Source of the DNA: Candidatus Blastococcus massiliensis AP3
Lineage (GTDB): Bacteria > Actinomycetota > Actinomycetes > Mycobacteriales > Geodermatophilaceae
Direction: 5' to 3'
DNA: 64,000 nt
Assembly: GCF_000582785.1 (NCBI RefSeq)
Contig: NZ_HG931173.1
Coordinates: 1,641,131-1,705,130 of the forward strand
Position 1 is the stretch's first letter. Each line of letters begins with the position of its first letter. Below the pieces are notes generated by a model that searched no databases, had not been told where the DNA came from, and saw only the letters and a program-made list of their open reading frames with translations. Below, one piece after another: positions 19,640 through 27,869 of the stretch. Both the position numbers and the translations under genes were made by a program.

Positions 19640-20236
19640 GTGGTCCTGTCGGTCGTCGCGGCCGCGTTCTTCCTGGTGCTCCCCGTCGAGCTCCCGGACA
19701 AGACGCTGTTCGCCAGCCTGGTACTGGCCACCCGCTTCCCGCCGTTGCCGGTCTTCGTCGGCGTCGGGACGGCGTTCGGGCTGCAGGTCGCCATCGCGGT
19801 CACCGCCGGCTCGCTGCTGTCGCTGCTGCCGGGGGCGCTGGTGAGCGGCGTCGTCGCGGCGCTGTTCCTGATCGGTGCCGTCATCCTGTGGCGCAGCGCG
19901 ACCAGCGGGCCGGAGGACGCCGACGACGCCGGCGAGGGACGCGAGGGCACGTCCTTCCTCCGGGTCGCGGCCATCTCCTTCGGCGTGCTGTTCGCCGCCG
20001 AGTGGGGCGACCTCTCCCAGCTGGCCACCGCGGGGCTGGCGGCGCGCTACGACGAGCCGCTGTCGGTGTTCGTCGGGGCGTGGGCCGCGCTGCTGGTGGT
20101 CTCCGCGCTCGCGGTCTTCCTCGGCAAGAACCTCGCCGACCGGCTGCCGATCGCGCTCATCCGGCGGGTCGCGGCCGGGCTCTTCCTGGTGTTCGCGGTG
20201 GTCGCCGCCGCCGAGACGGTCCGCGCCCTCGTCTGA
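19640..20236 (+). CDS. GDT1/TMEM165 (UPF0016) family Mn exporter
   Basis: Six-TM membrane protein of 198 aa with the two signature repeats: ELPDKT (E17-T22) in the first half and EWGDLSQ (E121-Q127) in the second. These acidic motifs bind the cation in the family. Bacterial members with a yybP-ykoY leader export Mn2+, so manganese homeostasis is the likely role. The GTG at 19640 has GGAGGAG 9 nt upstream, and that SD lies within the riboswitch expression platform. The loop between repeats (SGPEDADDAGEGREG) is acidic. It converges with the dehalogenase gene. Confidence 0.93.
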   Translation: MVLSVVAAAFFLVLPVELPDKTLFASLVLATRFPPLPVFVGVGTAFGLQVAIAVTAGSLLSLLPGALVSGVVAALFLIGAVILWRSATSGPEDADDAGEGREGTSFLRVAAISFGVLFAAEWGDLSQLATAGLAARYDEPLSVFVGAWAALLVVSALAVFLGKNLADRLPIALIRRVAAGLFLVFAVVAAAETVRALV

Positions 20237-20239
20237 CGC

Positions 20240-21121
20240 TCACTCCAGGGCGGCGAGCCAGTCGGCCACCGCGCGGCCGAGCTCGTGCGGCGAGTCCTCG
20301 GGGACGAAGTGGCTGCCGGGGACGGTCACCTCCGTCAGGGCCGGCCAGCTGCGCACCCGCTCGCGCTGCCGGCCGATGAGGATCGCGCCGGGGTCGGCGT
20401 CGACGAACAGCTTCGGCACGTCGCTGCGGCCCAGCCAGGTGCTGTAGGCCGCCACCCGCTCCACCACGTCAGCGGGCGTTCCCTCGATCGGGAGCTGCCG
20501 GGGCCACTCGAGAGTGGGCCAGCGGGACTCGCGCTCCCGGAACGGCTCGCGGTAGCGGTCGAAGGCCTCGGGCGTGAGCCCGCGGGCCACGCCGCCGGCC
20601 AGGAGCAGCTCCACGAACAGGTTCTCGTCCAGCACCGCGGCTTCGCCGTCCGGGCCGCGCATGCGCAGGAAGACGTCGGGCGCCGGCCACTCGTCCCACT
20701 CGATGGGCGCGACGATCGCCTCGGTGAACGCGATGCCGCGGACGGCGTCGGGATGGGTGGCGGCCCAGTCGAACCCGAGCCCCGACCCCCAGTCGTGCAG
20801 GACCAGCGTCACCCGCTCGGTGGCCCCCACCGTCACCAGGAACTCCGCCAGGTACTCGGCGTGCGTCGCGAACGAGTACGTGCCGGGTCCGGGCGCGGGC
20901 AGCTTGTCCGACTGCCCGAAGCCGATCAGGTCGGGCGCCACGCAGCGGCCGAGGTGCTGCACGTGCGGGATGACGTTGCGCCACAGGTAGGACGACGTCG
21001 GGTTGCCGTGCAGGAAGACGATCGGGTCCCCCTCGCCCACGTCGACGTACGCCATCTCCGCGTCGCGCACCCGCACGCGCCGGCGGGGGAAGGGGTCCTC
21101 GGGGGAGAGCTCGTCGGCCAT
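20240..21121 (-). CDS. Haloalkane dehalogenase (HLD-II-like)
   Basis: Alpha/beta-hydrolase of 293 aa that should cleave carbon-halogen bonds by hydrolysis. The full catalytic pentad of DhaA-type enzymes is present: N40 in HGNPTSSYLWRN, nucleophile D110 with halide-stabilising W111 (LHDWGSGLG), E134 (FTEAIV) as acid and H271 (GSHFVPEDSP) as base. The cap domain lies between about 145 and 225. These features separate it from epoxide hydrolases, which lack the Asn/Trp pair. ATG 21121 is chosen because the longer frame begins in the family B repeat. Natural substrate is unknown; no other haloalkane genes are nearby. Confidence 0.88.
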   Translation of the reverse strand: MADELSPEDPFPRRRVRVRDAEMAYVDVGEGDPIVFLHGNPTSSYLWRNVIPHVQHLGRCVAPDLIGFGQSDKLPAPGPGTYSFATHAEYLAEFLVTVGATERVTLVLHDWGSGLGFDWAATHPDAVRGIAFTEAIVAPIEWDEWPAPDVFLRMRGPDGEAAVLDENLFVELLLAGGVARGLTPEAFDRYREPFRERESRWPTLEWPRQLPIEGTPADVVERVAAYSTWLGRSDVPKLFVDADPGAILIGRQRERVRSWPALTEVTVPGSHFVPEDSPHELGRAVADWLAALE

Positions 21122-21158
21122 GACGCGATCGTCACACGGGACCGTCGCAGCTGAGCGT

Positions 21159-21216
21159 CGAGATCTGCACACTCGTCCCCATCAGGGCGTCCGACGGGGC
21201 GAGTGTGCAGATCTCG
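21159..21216. repeat. Family B inverted repeat, copy 2
   Basis: 58 nt with perfect 17-nt arms CGAGATCTGCACACTCG and CGAGTGTGCAGATCTCG around 24 nt containing CATCAGG. It lies between divergent genes (starts 21121 and 21285), so it is not simply a terminator. Confidence 0.88.
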
Positions 21217-21284
21217 TCCATGCCCGCGTGACGCTCGCCACCTCTGCGGCGATCACGGCTCCCCGCCCGTCATCCTGGGAGGGG

Positions 21285-22379
21285 ATGGACCGCTTCCTGG
21301 CGCTGCTGCGTCATCCCGGCGCGCAGCGCGGCGTGCGGGCCGCCGTCGCCGCCGGCCTGGCCTGGCAGGTGGCGGTGCTGCTGCCGCCGTGGTTGTCGGA
21401 CTACGCCTACTACGCCCCGCTGGGCGCGGTGATCGCCGTCCTGCCGACGATCGCCGACTCGGCCAGCGCCGCCTGGCGCAGCGTGCTGGCGATCCTCACC
21501 GGCTTCACGCTGGCCGTGCTCGTCTACGAGCTCACCCGGGCGGTGCCCAACGCGCTGACCGTCGCCGCGATCGTGGCGCTGGCGGTCGTCGTCGAGCAGT
21601 GGAAGCTGTGGCGCGAGCAGGCCAGCTGGGTGAGCTTCGCCGCCGTCCTCATGCTCACCGTCGGCCTGGACGACCCCGACACGTACGTGCTGCGCTACGC
21701 CGGGCTCACGATGCTCGGGGCGGCCATCGGCGTGCTGGTCACCACGGTGCTCTTCCCGCCGCTGCAGCTCACCCGTGCCGTCGAGCAGATCACCGCCACC
21801 CGCGGCCTGCTCGCCCGGCACCTGACCGACATCGCCGCCATGCTGCGCGACGGCCAGGTGCCGGACGTCTCGCACTGGACCGAGCGCAACCGCCGGCTCG
21901 ACCGCGCGCTCGACCGGATGCGCAGCGCCGCGACCCGGGTCGAACGCGCCCGACGGGCCAACCCGCGCGCCCGGAAGTGGCAGGGGCGCGCCACGGAGAT
22001 CCGCGAGGAGGCCCGCGCCGTCGACCGTGTCGCCGTCCTCGTCGACGACCTCACCTCGCTGGTCGTCGAGTTCCACCCGCACCGCCGGGGCATCGACCAG
22101 GTGGACGCGGGGACCGGCTGGGTGCTCGCCGACACCCTCGAGAGCCTGGCCGGCGTCGTCTGCACGCCGTACCACACCAGCGACGGGTCGACCCCCGACG
22201 AGCGCGACGAGCAGATCGCCCGGGCGGGAGCCGCGCTGGGGCGGCTGGTCAGCCTCCTGCGCACCTCCTCCCTGGAGGACGACGAGGGGTTCTTCGCGCT
22301 GGGCGCGGTGGCGGTCGGTGTCCGGCGCAGCCTGACGGCGCTCCAGGCCGACGAGCCACGCGCGGTCGTCGCGGCCTGA
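21285..22379 (+). CDS. FUSC/aromatic-acid-exporter-like membrane protein
   Basis: 364-aa protein with a hydrophobic N-terminal half (about six TMs, residues 15-165, including GLAWQVAVLLPPWLSDYAYYAPLGAVIA) and a soluble helical C-terminal half rich in Arg/Glu heptads (about 170-350). This layout is that of the FUSC/ArAE half-size proteins related to aromatic acid and fusaric acid exporters. Transport substrate is unknown. The ATG at 21285 has GGGAGGGG directly upstream, and CATCCT 8 nt upstream could also serve as a -10. It is divergent from the dehalogenase with a family B hairpin in between. Confidence 0.8.
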   Translation: MDRFLALLRHPGAQRGVRAAVAAGLAWQVAVLLPPWLSDYAYYAPLGAVIAVLPTIADSASAAWRSVLAILTGFTLAVLVYELTRAVPNALTVAAIVALAVVVEQWKLWREQASWVSFAAVLMLTVGLDDPDTYVLRYAGLTMLGAAIGVLVTTVLFPPLQLTRAVEQITATRGLLARHLTDIAAMLRDGQVPDVSHWTERNRRLDRALDRMRSAATRVERARRANPRARKWQGRATEIREEARAVDRVAVLVDDLTSLVVEFHPHRRGIDQVDAGTGWVLADTLESLAGVVCTPYHTSDGSTPDERDEQIARAGAALGRLVSLLRTSSLEDDEGFFALGAVAVGVRRSLTALQADEPRAVVAA

Positions 22380-22391
22380 GGGCTCGTCCCC

Positions 22392-23939
22392 TCAGGCGGG
22401 ACGCAGCTCCTCGGCCAGCACCCGCTCCGCCACCGGCACCGCCCGCGCGCGGTCCTCGGGCACCAGGCCGATGCGGGTGCGCCGGTCCAGCAGGTCGGAG
22501 ACCGTGCGGGCCCCCTCGTGGCGGACGCCGAAGCGCAGCTCCCCCACCGTCTCGGGACGGCCGGCCGCCACGACGTCGGGGCCCAGCGACTCCACCTCGG
22601 TCGCCTCGGTGCCGTACCGCGCCACCAGGCGGGCCGGCGCGGACAGGCGCTCCAGCGCGGGCCGCGGCGCCGCCCCGATCAGGGCCAGGCGCGGCGTGGT
22701 GGACCGGGCGTTCCCGCCCAGCCGGGCGACGACGGCGTCGACCGTCTCCTCCGCCATCGCGCGGTAGGTCGTGAGCTTGCCGCCGACCACGGTGAGGACC
22801 GGTCCGTCCCAGCTCAGCAGGTGCTTGCGGGAGAGGTCGGCGGTCGCGTCACCCGGCCCCGTCCCCGCGGACTCCGGCAGGACCAGCGGGCGGTACCCGG
22901 CGTAGCGGCCGACGACGTCGTCGCTGGTGAGCGGGTCGCTGAGCACCTGGTTGACGGTGTCGAGCAGCTGCTGCACCTCGCCGTCCGAGGGCTGCGGGTC
23001 GTCGTCGGGGACGGGCCCCTCGACCGGTTCGTCGGTGATGCCCAGGTAGACCAGGCCGTCGGCCTGCGGCAGCGCGAAGACGTACCTCGACCGGGAGCCG
23101 GGCAGCGGCACGGTGAGCGCCGCCGACGGGGAGCCCAGCCGGTCGGCCCGCAGCACCAGGTGCGAGCCGCGGGAGGGCACCAGCCGGATGCCCGGAGCCA
23201 GCCGCTGCGCCCATACGCCCGCCGCGTTGACGACGACCCGCGCGCGCAGCGTGAACGCCTCGCCGTCGAGGTCGGCGTGCACCTCGGCGGAGCCGAGCGG
23301 GGGCGTGGTGGCGCCGTCGACGGCGGTCACCGTGGCGCCGGTGAGGATCCGGGCGCCGTACGCCGCGGCGGTGCGCGCCAGCGCCACGACCAGCCGGGCG
23401 TCGTCGACGAGCTGACCGTCCCAGAACACCACCCCGCCGCGCCCCGGGCGGACCCCGGGCACCAGCCGCCCGACCTCGTCGGCGCCCACCCGCCGGGTGG
23501 AGGGCAGCGACCCGCGGCCGCCCATGACCGACAGCCGGACGAGGTCACCGAGCCGGCCACCGACCGCACCCAGCGCGCTGACGTCGCGCCCCGCGGCATC
23601 GGGGATGAGGAACGGCAACCGGCGCACCAGGTGCGGCGCCGTGGTGCCCATGAGGACGGCGCGCTCCCGGGCGCTCTCCCGCGCCAGCCCGATCTCCCCG
23701 TGGGCCAGGTAGCGCAGCCCGCCGTGCACCAGCTTGGACGACCAGCGGCTGGTGCCCGCGGCCAGGTCGGTGCGCTCCAGCAGGACCACCGACAACCCGC
23801 GGGCAGCAGCGTCCAGGGCGACGCCCGCGCCGGTCACCCCGCCGCCCACCACGACGACGTCGACCAGCGATCCCGCGGTGTCGGCCAGGTCGCGCGAACG
23901 CTGCCCGGCCGACAGGGAACCGATCACCGTGATCCGCAT
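22392..23939 (-). CDS. glpD: Aerobic glycerol-3-phosphate dehydrogenase
   Basis: FAD-dependent membrane-associated oxidase converting glycerol 3-phosphate to dihydroxyacetone phosphate and passing electrons to quinone; 515 aa. The Rossmann FAD motif is VVVGGGVTGAGVALDAAARG, then the family signature RWSSKLVHGGLRYLAHGEIGL, and the C-terminal VVGGKLTTYRAMAEE. The C-terminal DUF/helical domain extends to the end. It is divergent from an alkyl-DHAP-synthase-like flavoprotein with only 26 nt between the starts, so promoters overlap. No glpF or glpK is nearby. Confidence 0.95.
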   Translation of the reverse strand: MRITVIGSLSAGQRSRDLADTAGSLVDVVVVGGGVTGAGVALDAAARGLSVVLLERTDLAAGTSRWSSKLVHGGLRYLAHGEIGLARESARERAVLMGTTAPHLVRRLPFLIPDAAGRDVSALGAVGGRLGDLVRLSVMGGRGSLPSTRRVGADEVGRLVPGVRPGRGGVVFWDGQLVDDARLVVALARTAAAYGARILTGATVTAVDGATTPPLGSAEVHADLDGEAFTLRARVVVNAAGVWAQRLAPGIRLVPSRGSHLVLRADRLGSPSAALTVPLPGSRSRYVFALPQADGLVYLGITDEPVEGPVPDDDPQPSDGEVQQLLDTVNQVLSDPLTSDDVVGRYAGYRPLVLPESAGTGPGDATADLSRKHLLSWDGPVLTVVGGKLTTYRAMAEETVDAVVARLGGNARSTTPRLALIGAAPRPALERLSAPARLVARYGTEATEVESLGPDVVAAGRPETVGELRFGVRHEGARTVSDLLDRRTRIGLVPEDRARAVPVAERVLAEELRPA

Positions 23940-23965
23940 CGCATCGGCACCGGCAGACTGTAGCC

Positions 23966-25639
23966 GTGCCCGAACAGCCGGAACTGACGATCCAGGGCTG
24001 GGGTCCCCACCCCGCCGACGGCTCCACCGACTCCACGGGGGACCGCGCGCCCGCTCTCGAGGCGACCTTGCCCAAGGCCGCCCGCCGCCATCTGGCCCGC
24101 GAACTGGGCTGGACGCCGCGGCGCACGCCGCCGGTCGCGGTGGACGACATCCGGCTCACGCCGTCCCGGCTGCCCGACGCCGCCCGGGCCGCCCTGGCCG
24201 GCGTGGTGGGCGAGGAGAACGTGCGCACCGACCGGGAGTCGAGGCTGCGCCGGGCCGGCGGCAAGAGCTACCTGGACCTGCTGCGCCGCCGGGAAGGGGA
24301 CGCCTCGGACGCCCCGGACGCCGTGGTGCTGCCCGGAACGACCGACGAGACCGCCGCCCTGCTCGCGGTGTGCAGCGAGCACGACGTCGTCGTCGTCCCG
24401 TTCGGCGGTGGGACGAGCGTGGTCGGCGGGCTGGCCGGCGTGGATCCCGACGACCGCCCGGCGGTGGTCCTCGACCTGGGCCGGATGGCGTCGGTGCAGG
24501 ACCTCGACGTGCCCTCGTCGCTGGTGACGGTCGGGCCGGGGATGCGCGGGCCGGCGCTGGAGGAGGCCCTGGGACGGGAAGGGCTGACGTTCGGCCACCT
24601 GCCGCAGAGCTGGGAGTTCGCCACCATCGGCGGCTACGCGGCGACCCGCAGCTCCGGGCAGGCCTCCACCGGCGTGGGCCGGTTCGACGAGCTGGTCGCC
24701 GGGCTCACGCTGGCGACGCCGTCCGGGGTCCTCGAGCTCGGGCACCCGCCGGCGTCGGCCGCGGGCCCGGACCTGCTGGGCCTCGCGCTCGGATCGGAGG
24801 GGACGCTCGGGGTGATCACCGAGGTGACGCTGCGGGTCCGCCCGAAGCCCACGACGACGGCCTACGAGGGGTGGTCGTTCCGCACCTGGGCCGCCGGGCT
24901 GGCCGCGCTGCAGCGGCTCGCGCGGCACGACCTGCTGCCCGACGTCGTCCGGCTCTCCGACGGCGACGAGACGCGGGCCAACCTGCTCAACGCCGGCGGC
25001 GCGGGCGCCCGGATGCTGCGCCGGATGCTGCGCGCACGGGGGCACGGCGAGGGCTGCCTGCTCGTCGTCGGCTGGGAGGGGCTGCCGGAGATCGTGCGAG
25101 CGCGCAAGCGGGCGGGCTCCGCGCTGCTGCGCGAGGGCGGCGCGATCCGGGTGGGCCGCACCGTCGGGGAGTCGTGGCGCCGGCACCGGTTCGGGGCGCC
25201 CTACGTGCGCGACTCCCTGCTGGACGCCGGCCTGCTGGTCGAGACGCTGGAGACGGCGGCCACCTGGTCGGCGCTGCCCACGGTCTACGACGCCGTCCGG
25301 CGGGCGCTGCGCGAGTCGCTGACCGTCTCGGGACGCCGTCCGCTGGTGATGACGCATCTCTCGCACGGCTACCCGACCGGCGCCTCGCTGTACTTCACCG
25401 TGCTCGCCGACCGCGACGACGCGCTGCCGATCCAGCAGTGGCTGGGCGCCAAGCGGGCCGCGACCGACGCGATGCTCGCCGCGGGGGGAACGCTCACCCA
25501 CCACCACGCCGTCGGCGCCGACCACCGGCCGTGGCTGGAGCGGGAGATCGGGCGGCTGGGCGTGGAGGTGCTGCGTGCGGTCAAGGCGCGGCTGGACCCG
25601 AAGGGCATCTGCAACCCCGGCGTCCTGCTCCCCGACTGA
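23966..25639 (+). CDS. FAD-binding oxidase, alkyl-DHAP synthase-like
   Basis: VAO/PCMH-fold flavoprotein of 557 aa. The FAD domain has VVVPFGGGTSVVGGL and HLPQSWEFATIGGYAATRSSGQAST, and the substrate domain has the His-rich THHHAVGADHRPW (H512-H514), all shared with alkyldihydroxyacetonephosphate synthases that replace an acyl by an alkyl chain in ether-lipid synthesis. The N-terminal WGW-type segment (QGWGPHPADG) also fits. Location next to glpD, which makes DHAP, supports a glycerol-phosphate substrate, but actinobacterial homologues are mostly uncharacterised, so alkyl-DHAP synthesis is an inference. Start GTG 23966. Confidence 0.85.
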   Translation: MPEQPELTIQGWGPHPADGSTDSTGDRAPALEATLPKAARRHLARELGWTPRRTPPVAVDDIRLTPSRLPDAARAALAGVVGEENVRTDRESRLRRAGGKSYLDLLRRREGDASDAPDAVVLPGTTDETAALLAVCSEHDVVVVPFGGGTSVVGGLAGVDPDDRPAVVLDLGRMASVQDLDVPSSLVTVGPGMRGPALEEALGREGLTFGHLPQSWEFATIGGYAATRSSGQASTGVGRFDELVAGLTLATPSGVLELGHPPASAAGPDLLGLALGSEGTLGVITEVTLRVRPKPTTTAYEGWSFRTWAAGLAALQRLARHDLLPDVVRLSDGDETRANLLNAGGAGARMLRRMLRARGHGEGCLLVVGWEGLPEIVRARKRAGSALLREGGAIRVGRTVGESWRRHRFGAPYVRDSLLDAGLLVETLETAATWSALPTVYDAVRRALRESLTVSGRRPLVMTHLSHGYPTGASLYFTVLADRDDALPIQQWLGAKRAATDAMLAAGGTLTHHHAVGADHRPWLEREIGRLGVEVLRAVKARLDPKGICNPGVLLPD

Positions 25640-25647
25640 GGGGCGGC

Positions 25648-25732
25648 CACGATCAGGTGACCTGATCGTGCAGCGTCCTCCCTCACGGTGGGCGGTGAGG
25701 GAGGACGCCCGATGATCAGGTCACCTGATCAT
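25648..25732. repeat. Family C tripartite palindrome, copy 1
   Basis: Three nested parts: palindrome CACGATCAGGTG/ACCTGATCGTG (25648-25670), central hairpin with 14-bp arms GCGTCCTCCCTCAC (25673-25686) and GTGAGGGAGGACGC (25695-25708), and palindrome ATGATCAGGT/ACCTGATCAT (25712-25732). The outer palindromes can also pair with each other. It lies between convergent stops (25639, 25744) and could act as a bidirectional terminator. Copy 2 is at 50461-50540. Confidence 0.88.
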
Positions 25733-25743
25733 CGCGGGCAGCC

Positions 25744-26508
25744 TCAGGTGGCGATGCCGCCGTCGACGGGGATGATCGTGCCGGTCAGGTACGAGCCGGC
25801 CCGCGAGGACAGGAAGACGGCGATACCGGCCATGTCGTCGGGGCGCCCGATGCGGCCGAGCGGAACCCGCTTGTTCATCTCGTCGCCGGCGGCGGCGAGC
25901 GTGGCGGCCATCATCTTCGACTCGAACGGTCCCGGGGCGACGGCGTTGACCGTGATCCGGCGGGGTGCCAGCTCCTTGGACAGGTTGCGGGTGAGCTGGT
26001 GCACCGCGGCCTTGGACGTCGAGTACGAGTACGTGCGTGCCGCGGAGGGCTGCAGGCCCGCGATGCTGCCGATGTTGATCACCCGGGCCGGGTCCTCGTG
26101 CGAGGCGGCCTTCTCCAGCAGCGGCAGGAACGCGCGGGTGACGAAGAACGGCGCCTTGAGGTTGAGGTCGAGCACCTTGTCCCACGCCGACTCGGGGAAC
26201 TTCTCCAGGTCCTCGCCCCAGGTGGCGCCGGCGTTGTTGACCAGGATGTGCACCTGCTCCTCGCGCTTGCCGACCTCCTCGGCCAGCCGGATGCACTCCG
26301 CCTCCTTCGAGACGTCGGCCGGGATGGAGATGGCCGTGCCGAACTCGGCCAGCTCGGCGACGGCGGCCTCGCCGGCGTCGGCCTTGCGGGAGCTGATGTA
26401 GACGCGCGCCGCTCCGGCCTGAAGCAGACCGCGGGCGATCATCATGCCGATGCCGCGGGTCCCCCCGGTCACCACGGCCACCTTGCCGGTCAGGTCGAAC
26501 AGGTCCAC
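25744..26508 (-). CDS. SDR-family oxidoreductase
   Basis: Classical short-chain dehydrogenase of 254 aa. Cofactor motif VTGGTRGIG, NNAG at the start of the fourth strand, catalytic Ser in INIGSIAG and YSTSK (Tyr-x-x-x-Lys), and the C-terminal VDGGIAT. The basic residues after the second strand (SSRKADAG) suggest NADP(H). The GTG at 26508 is chosen because GGAGGT lies 5 nt upstream. The substrate is not predictable; sequence type resembles 3-oxoacyl-ACP reductase/gluconate-dehydrogenase-like SDRs. A perfect 16-bp palindrome lies 24 nt upstream of the start and may be an operator or leader hairpin. Confidence 0.9.
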   Translation of the reverse strand: MDLFDLTGKVAVVTGGTRGIGMMIARGLLQAGAARVYISSRKADAGEAAVAELAEFGTAISIPADVSKEAECIRLAEEVGKREEQVHILVNNAGATWGEDLEKFPESAWDKVLDLNLKAPFFVTRAFLPLLEKAASHEDPARVINIGSIAGLQPSAARTYSYSTSKAAVHQLTRNLSKELAPRRITVNAVAPGPFESKMMAATLAAAGDEMNKRVPLGRIGRPDDMAGIAVFLSSRAGSYLTGTIIPVDGGIAT

Positions 26509-26531
26509 GTCGCACCTCCGCTTGACGGGTC

Positions 26532-26547
26532 CCGGCAGCGCTGCCGG
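26532..26547. promoter_or_regulatory. 16-bp palindrome upstream of SDR gene
   Basis: CCGGCAGCGCTGCCGG is perfectly palindromic, without a loop, between the divergent SDR and arginine deiminase genes. Operator function is a guess. Confidence 0.3.
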
Positions 26548-26625
26548 CCCGGATACGCACACTAACCAGCGGGTCGCGGCCGCCCCGCGGTACTCCGGCG
26601 CACCGGCTGTGCCAGCCTTCTGATC

Positions 26626-27849
26626 ATGACCCCGTCCCCGGCCATGGGCGCCAGCAGCGAGGTCGGCACGCTGCGGACGGTGCTGCTGCACCGGCCCGGC
26701 AACGAGCTGCGACGACTGACGCCGCGCAACAACGACGAGCTGCTCTTCGACGGCGTCCCGTGGGTGGATCGCGCCCAGGAGGAGCACGACGCCTTCGCCG
26801 CGGCGCTGACCGCCCGGGGCGTCGAGGTCCTCTACCTCGACCGGCTGCTCACCGAGGTCCTCTCGTTCCCCTCCGCGCGGGCCGAGCTCATCGGCGCGGC
26901 GGTCGACGACCCGCGCCTCGGCGCCACCCTGCAGCGGGCCGCCACCCGGCACCTGGCCTGGCTCGATCCCGAGGCGCTGGCCGCCACGCTCATCGGCGGG
27001 CTCGCCCACGACGAGCTGCGCGGCGGGCGGGGACTGGCGTACGAGGTCATGGACCGCGCGGACTTCGTCGTCCCCCCGCTGCCCAACCTGCTGTTCACCC
27101 GCGACTCGTCGGTGTGGATCGGCGACGAGGTCGCGGTCACGTCGCTGGCCATGCCGGCGCGGCACCGCGAGAGCACGATCACCGCCGCCGTCTACACCCA
27201 CCACCCGCGCTTCGCCGGCGCCGAGCAGCTCTACGCCGCGAACCTCGAGCACCTCGAGGGCGGCGACGTCCTGCTGCTGGCACCGGGCGTGCTGGCGGTC
27301 GGGGTCGGCGAGCGGACGACGCCGGGCGGCGCCGAACGGCTGGCGCGGCGGGTGTTCGCCCGCGGGCTGGCGCACACGGTGCTCGTCGTCCCGATCGCCC
27401 AGGAGCGGGCCACCATGCACCTGGACACCATCGCCACGATGGTCGACGTCGACGCGCTGGTCATGTACCCCGCGGTCGCCGACTCGCTGAGCGCGTGGAC
27501 GGTCACGGCCCCGGACGGGGTGGCCGACGACGCCGATCCGGTGGAGCTGACCGTGACCGGGCCGCAGCCGTTCGTGGAGGCGGCCGCCGCCGCGATGGGC
27601 ATCGACAAGCTGCGGGTCATCGACACCGGCCTGGACCCCGTCACCGCCGAGCGCGAGCAGTGGGACGACGGCAACAACACCCTCGCGCTCGCCCCGCGCC
27701 TGACGGTCGGCTACGAGCGCAACACGGTCACCAACGCAGCACTCGAGGCGGCCGGCATCGAGGTCATCCGGATCGCGGGCTCCGAGCTCGGCAGCGGCCG
27801 GGGCGGCCCGCGGTGCATGTCCTGCCCCGTCTCCCGCGACCCCCTGTGA
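26626..27849 (+). CDS. arcA: Arginine deiminase
   Basis: Hydrolyses arginine to citrulline and ammonia; 407 aa. All active-site landmarks are present: [14 protein letters not shown] near the start, [33 protein letters not shown], and the nucleophile Cys397 in [10 protein letters not shown] at the C-terminus. The usual partners arcB and arcC are absent and the next gene, 20 nt away, is an M20 peptidase, so here the enzyme may supply nitrogen or acid resistance rather than run a fermentative ADI pathway. That role is inferred. Confidence 0.94.
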   Translation: MTPSPAMGASSEVGTLRTVLLHRPGNELRRLTPRNNDELLFDGVPWVDRAQEEHDAFAAALTARGVEVLYLDRLLTEVLSFPSARAELIGAAVDDPRLGATLQRAATRHLAWLDPEALAATLIGGLAHDELRGGRGLAYEVMDRADFVVPPLPNLLFTRDSSVWIGDEVAVTSLAMPARHRESTITAAVYTHHPRFAGAEQLYAANLEHLEGGDVLLLAPGVLAVGVGERTTPGGAERLARRVFARGLAHTVLVVPIAQERATMHLDTIATMVDVDALVMYPAVADSLSAWTVTAPDGVADDADPVELTVTGPQPFVEAAAAAMGIDKLRVIDTGLDPVTAEREQWDDGNNTLALAPRLTVGYERNTVTNAALEAAGIEVIRIAGSELGSGRGGPRCMSCPVSRDPL

Positions 27850-27869
27850 GACGAACCCGAGGAGCCAGC

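Noticed and set aside
21122..21172. An earlier start for the dehalogenase gene at 21172
   Set aside because: The extra residues would be encoded by the family B inverted repeat, and the catalytic residue numbering fits the ATG at 21121.
25648..25732. CRISPR-like repeat array
   Set aside because: The repeats are palindromic parts of a single element without regularly spaced spacers.
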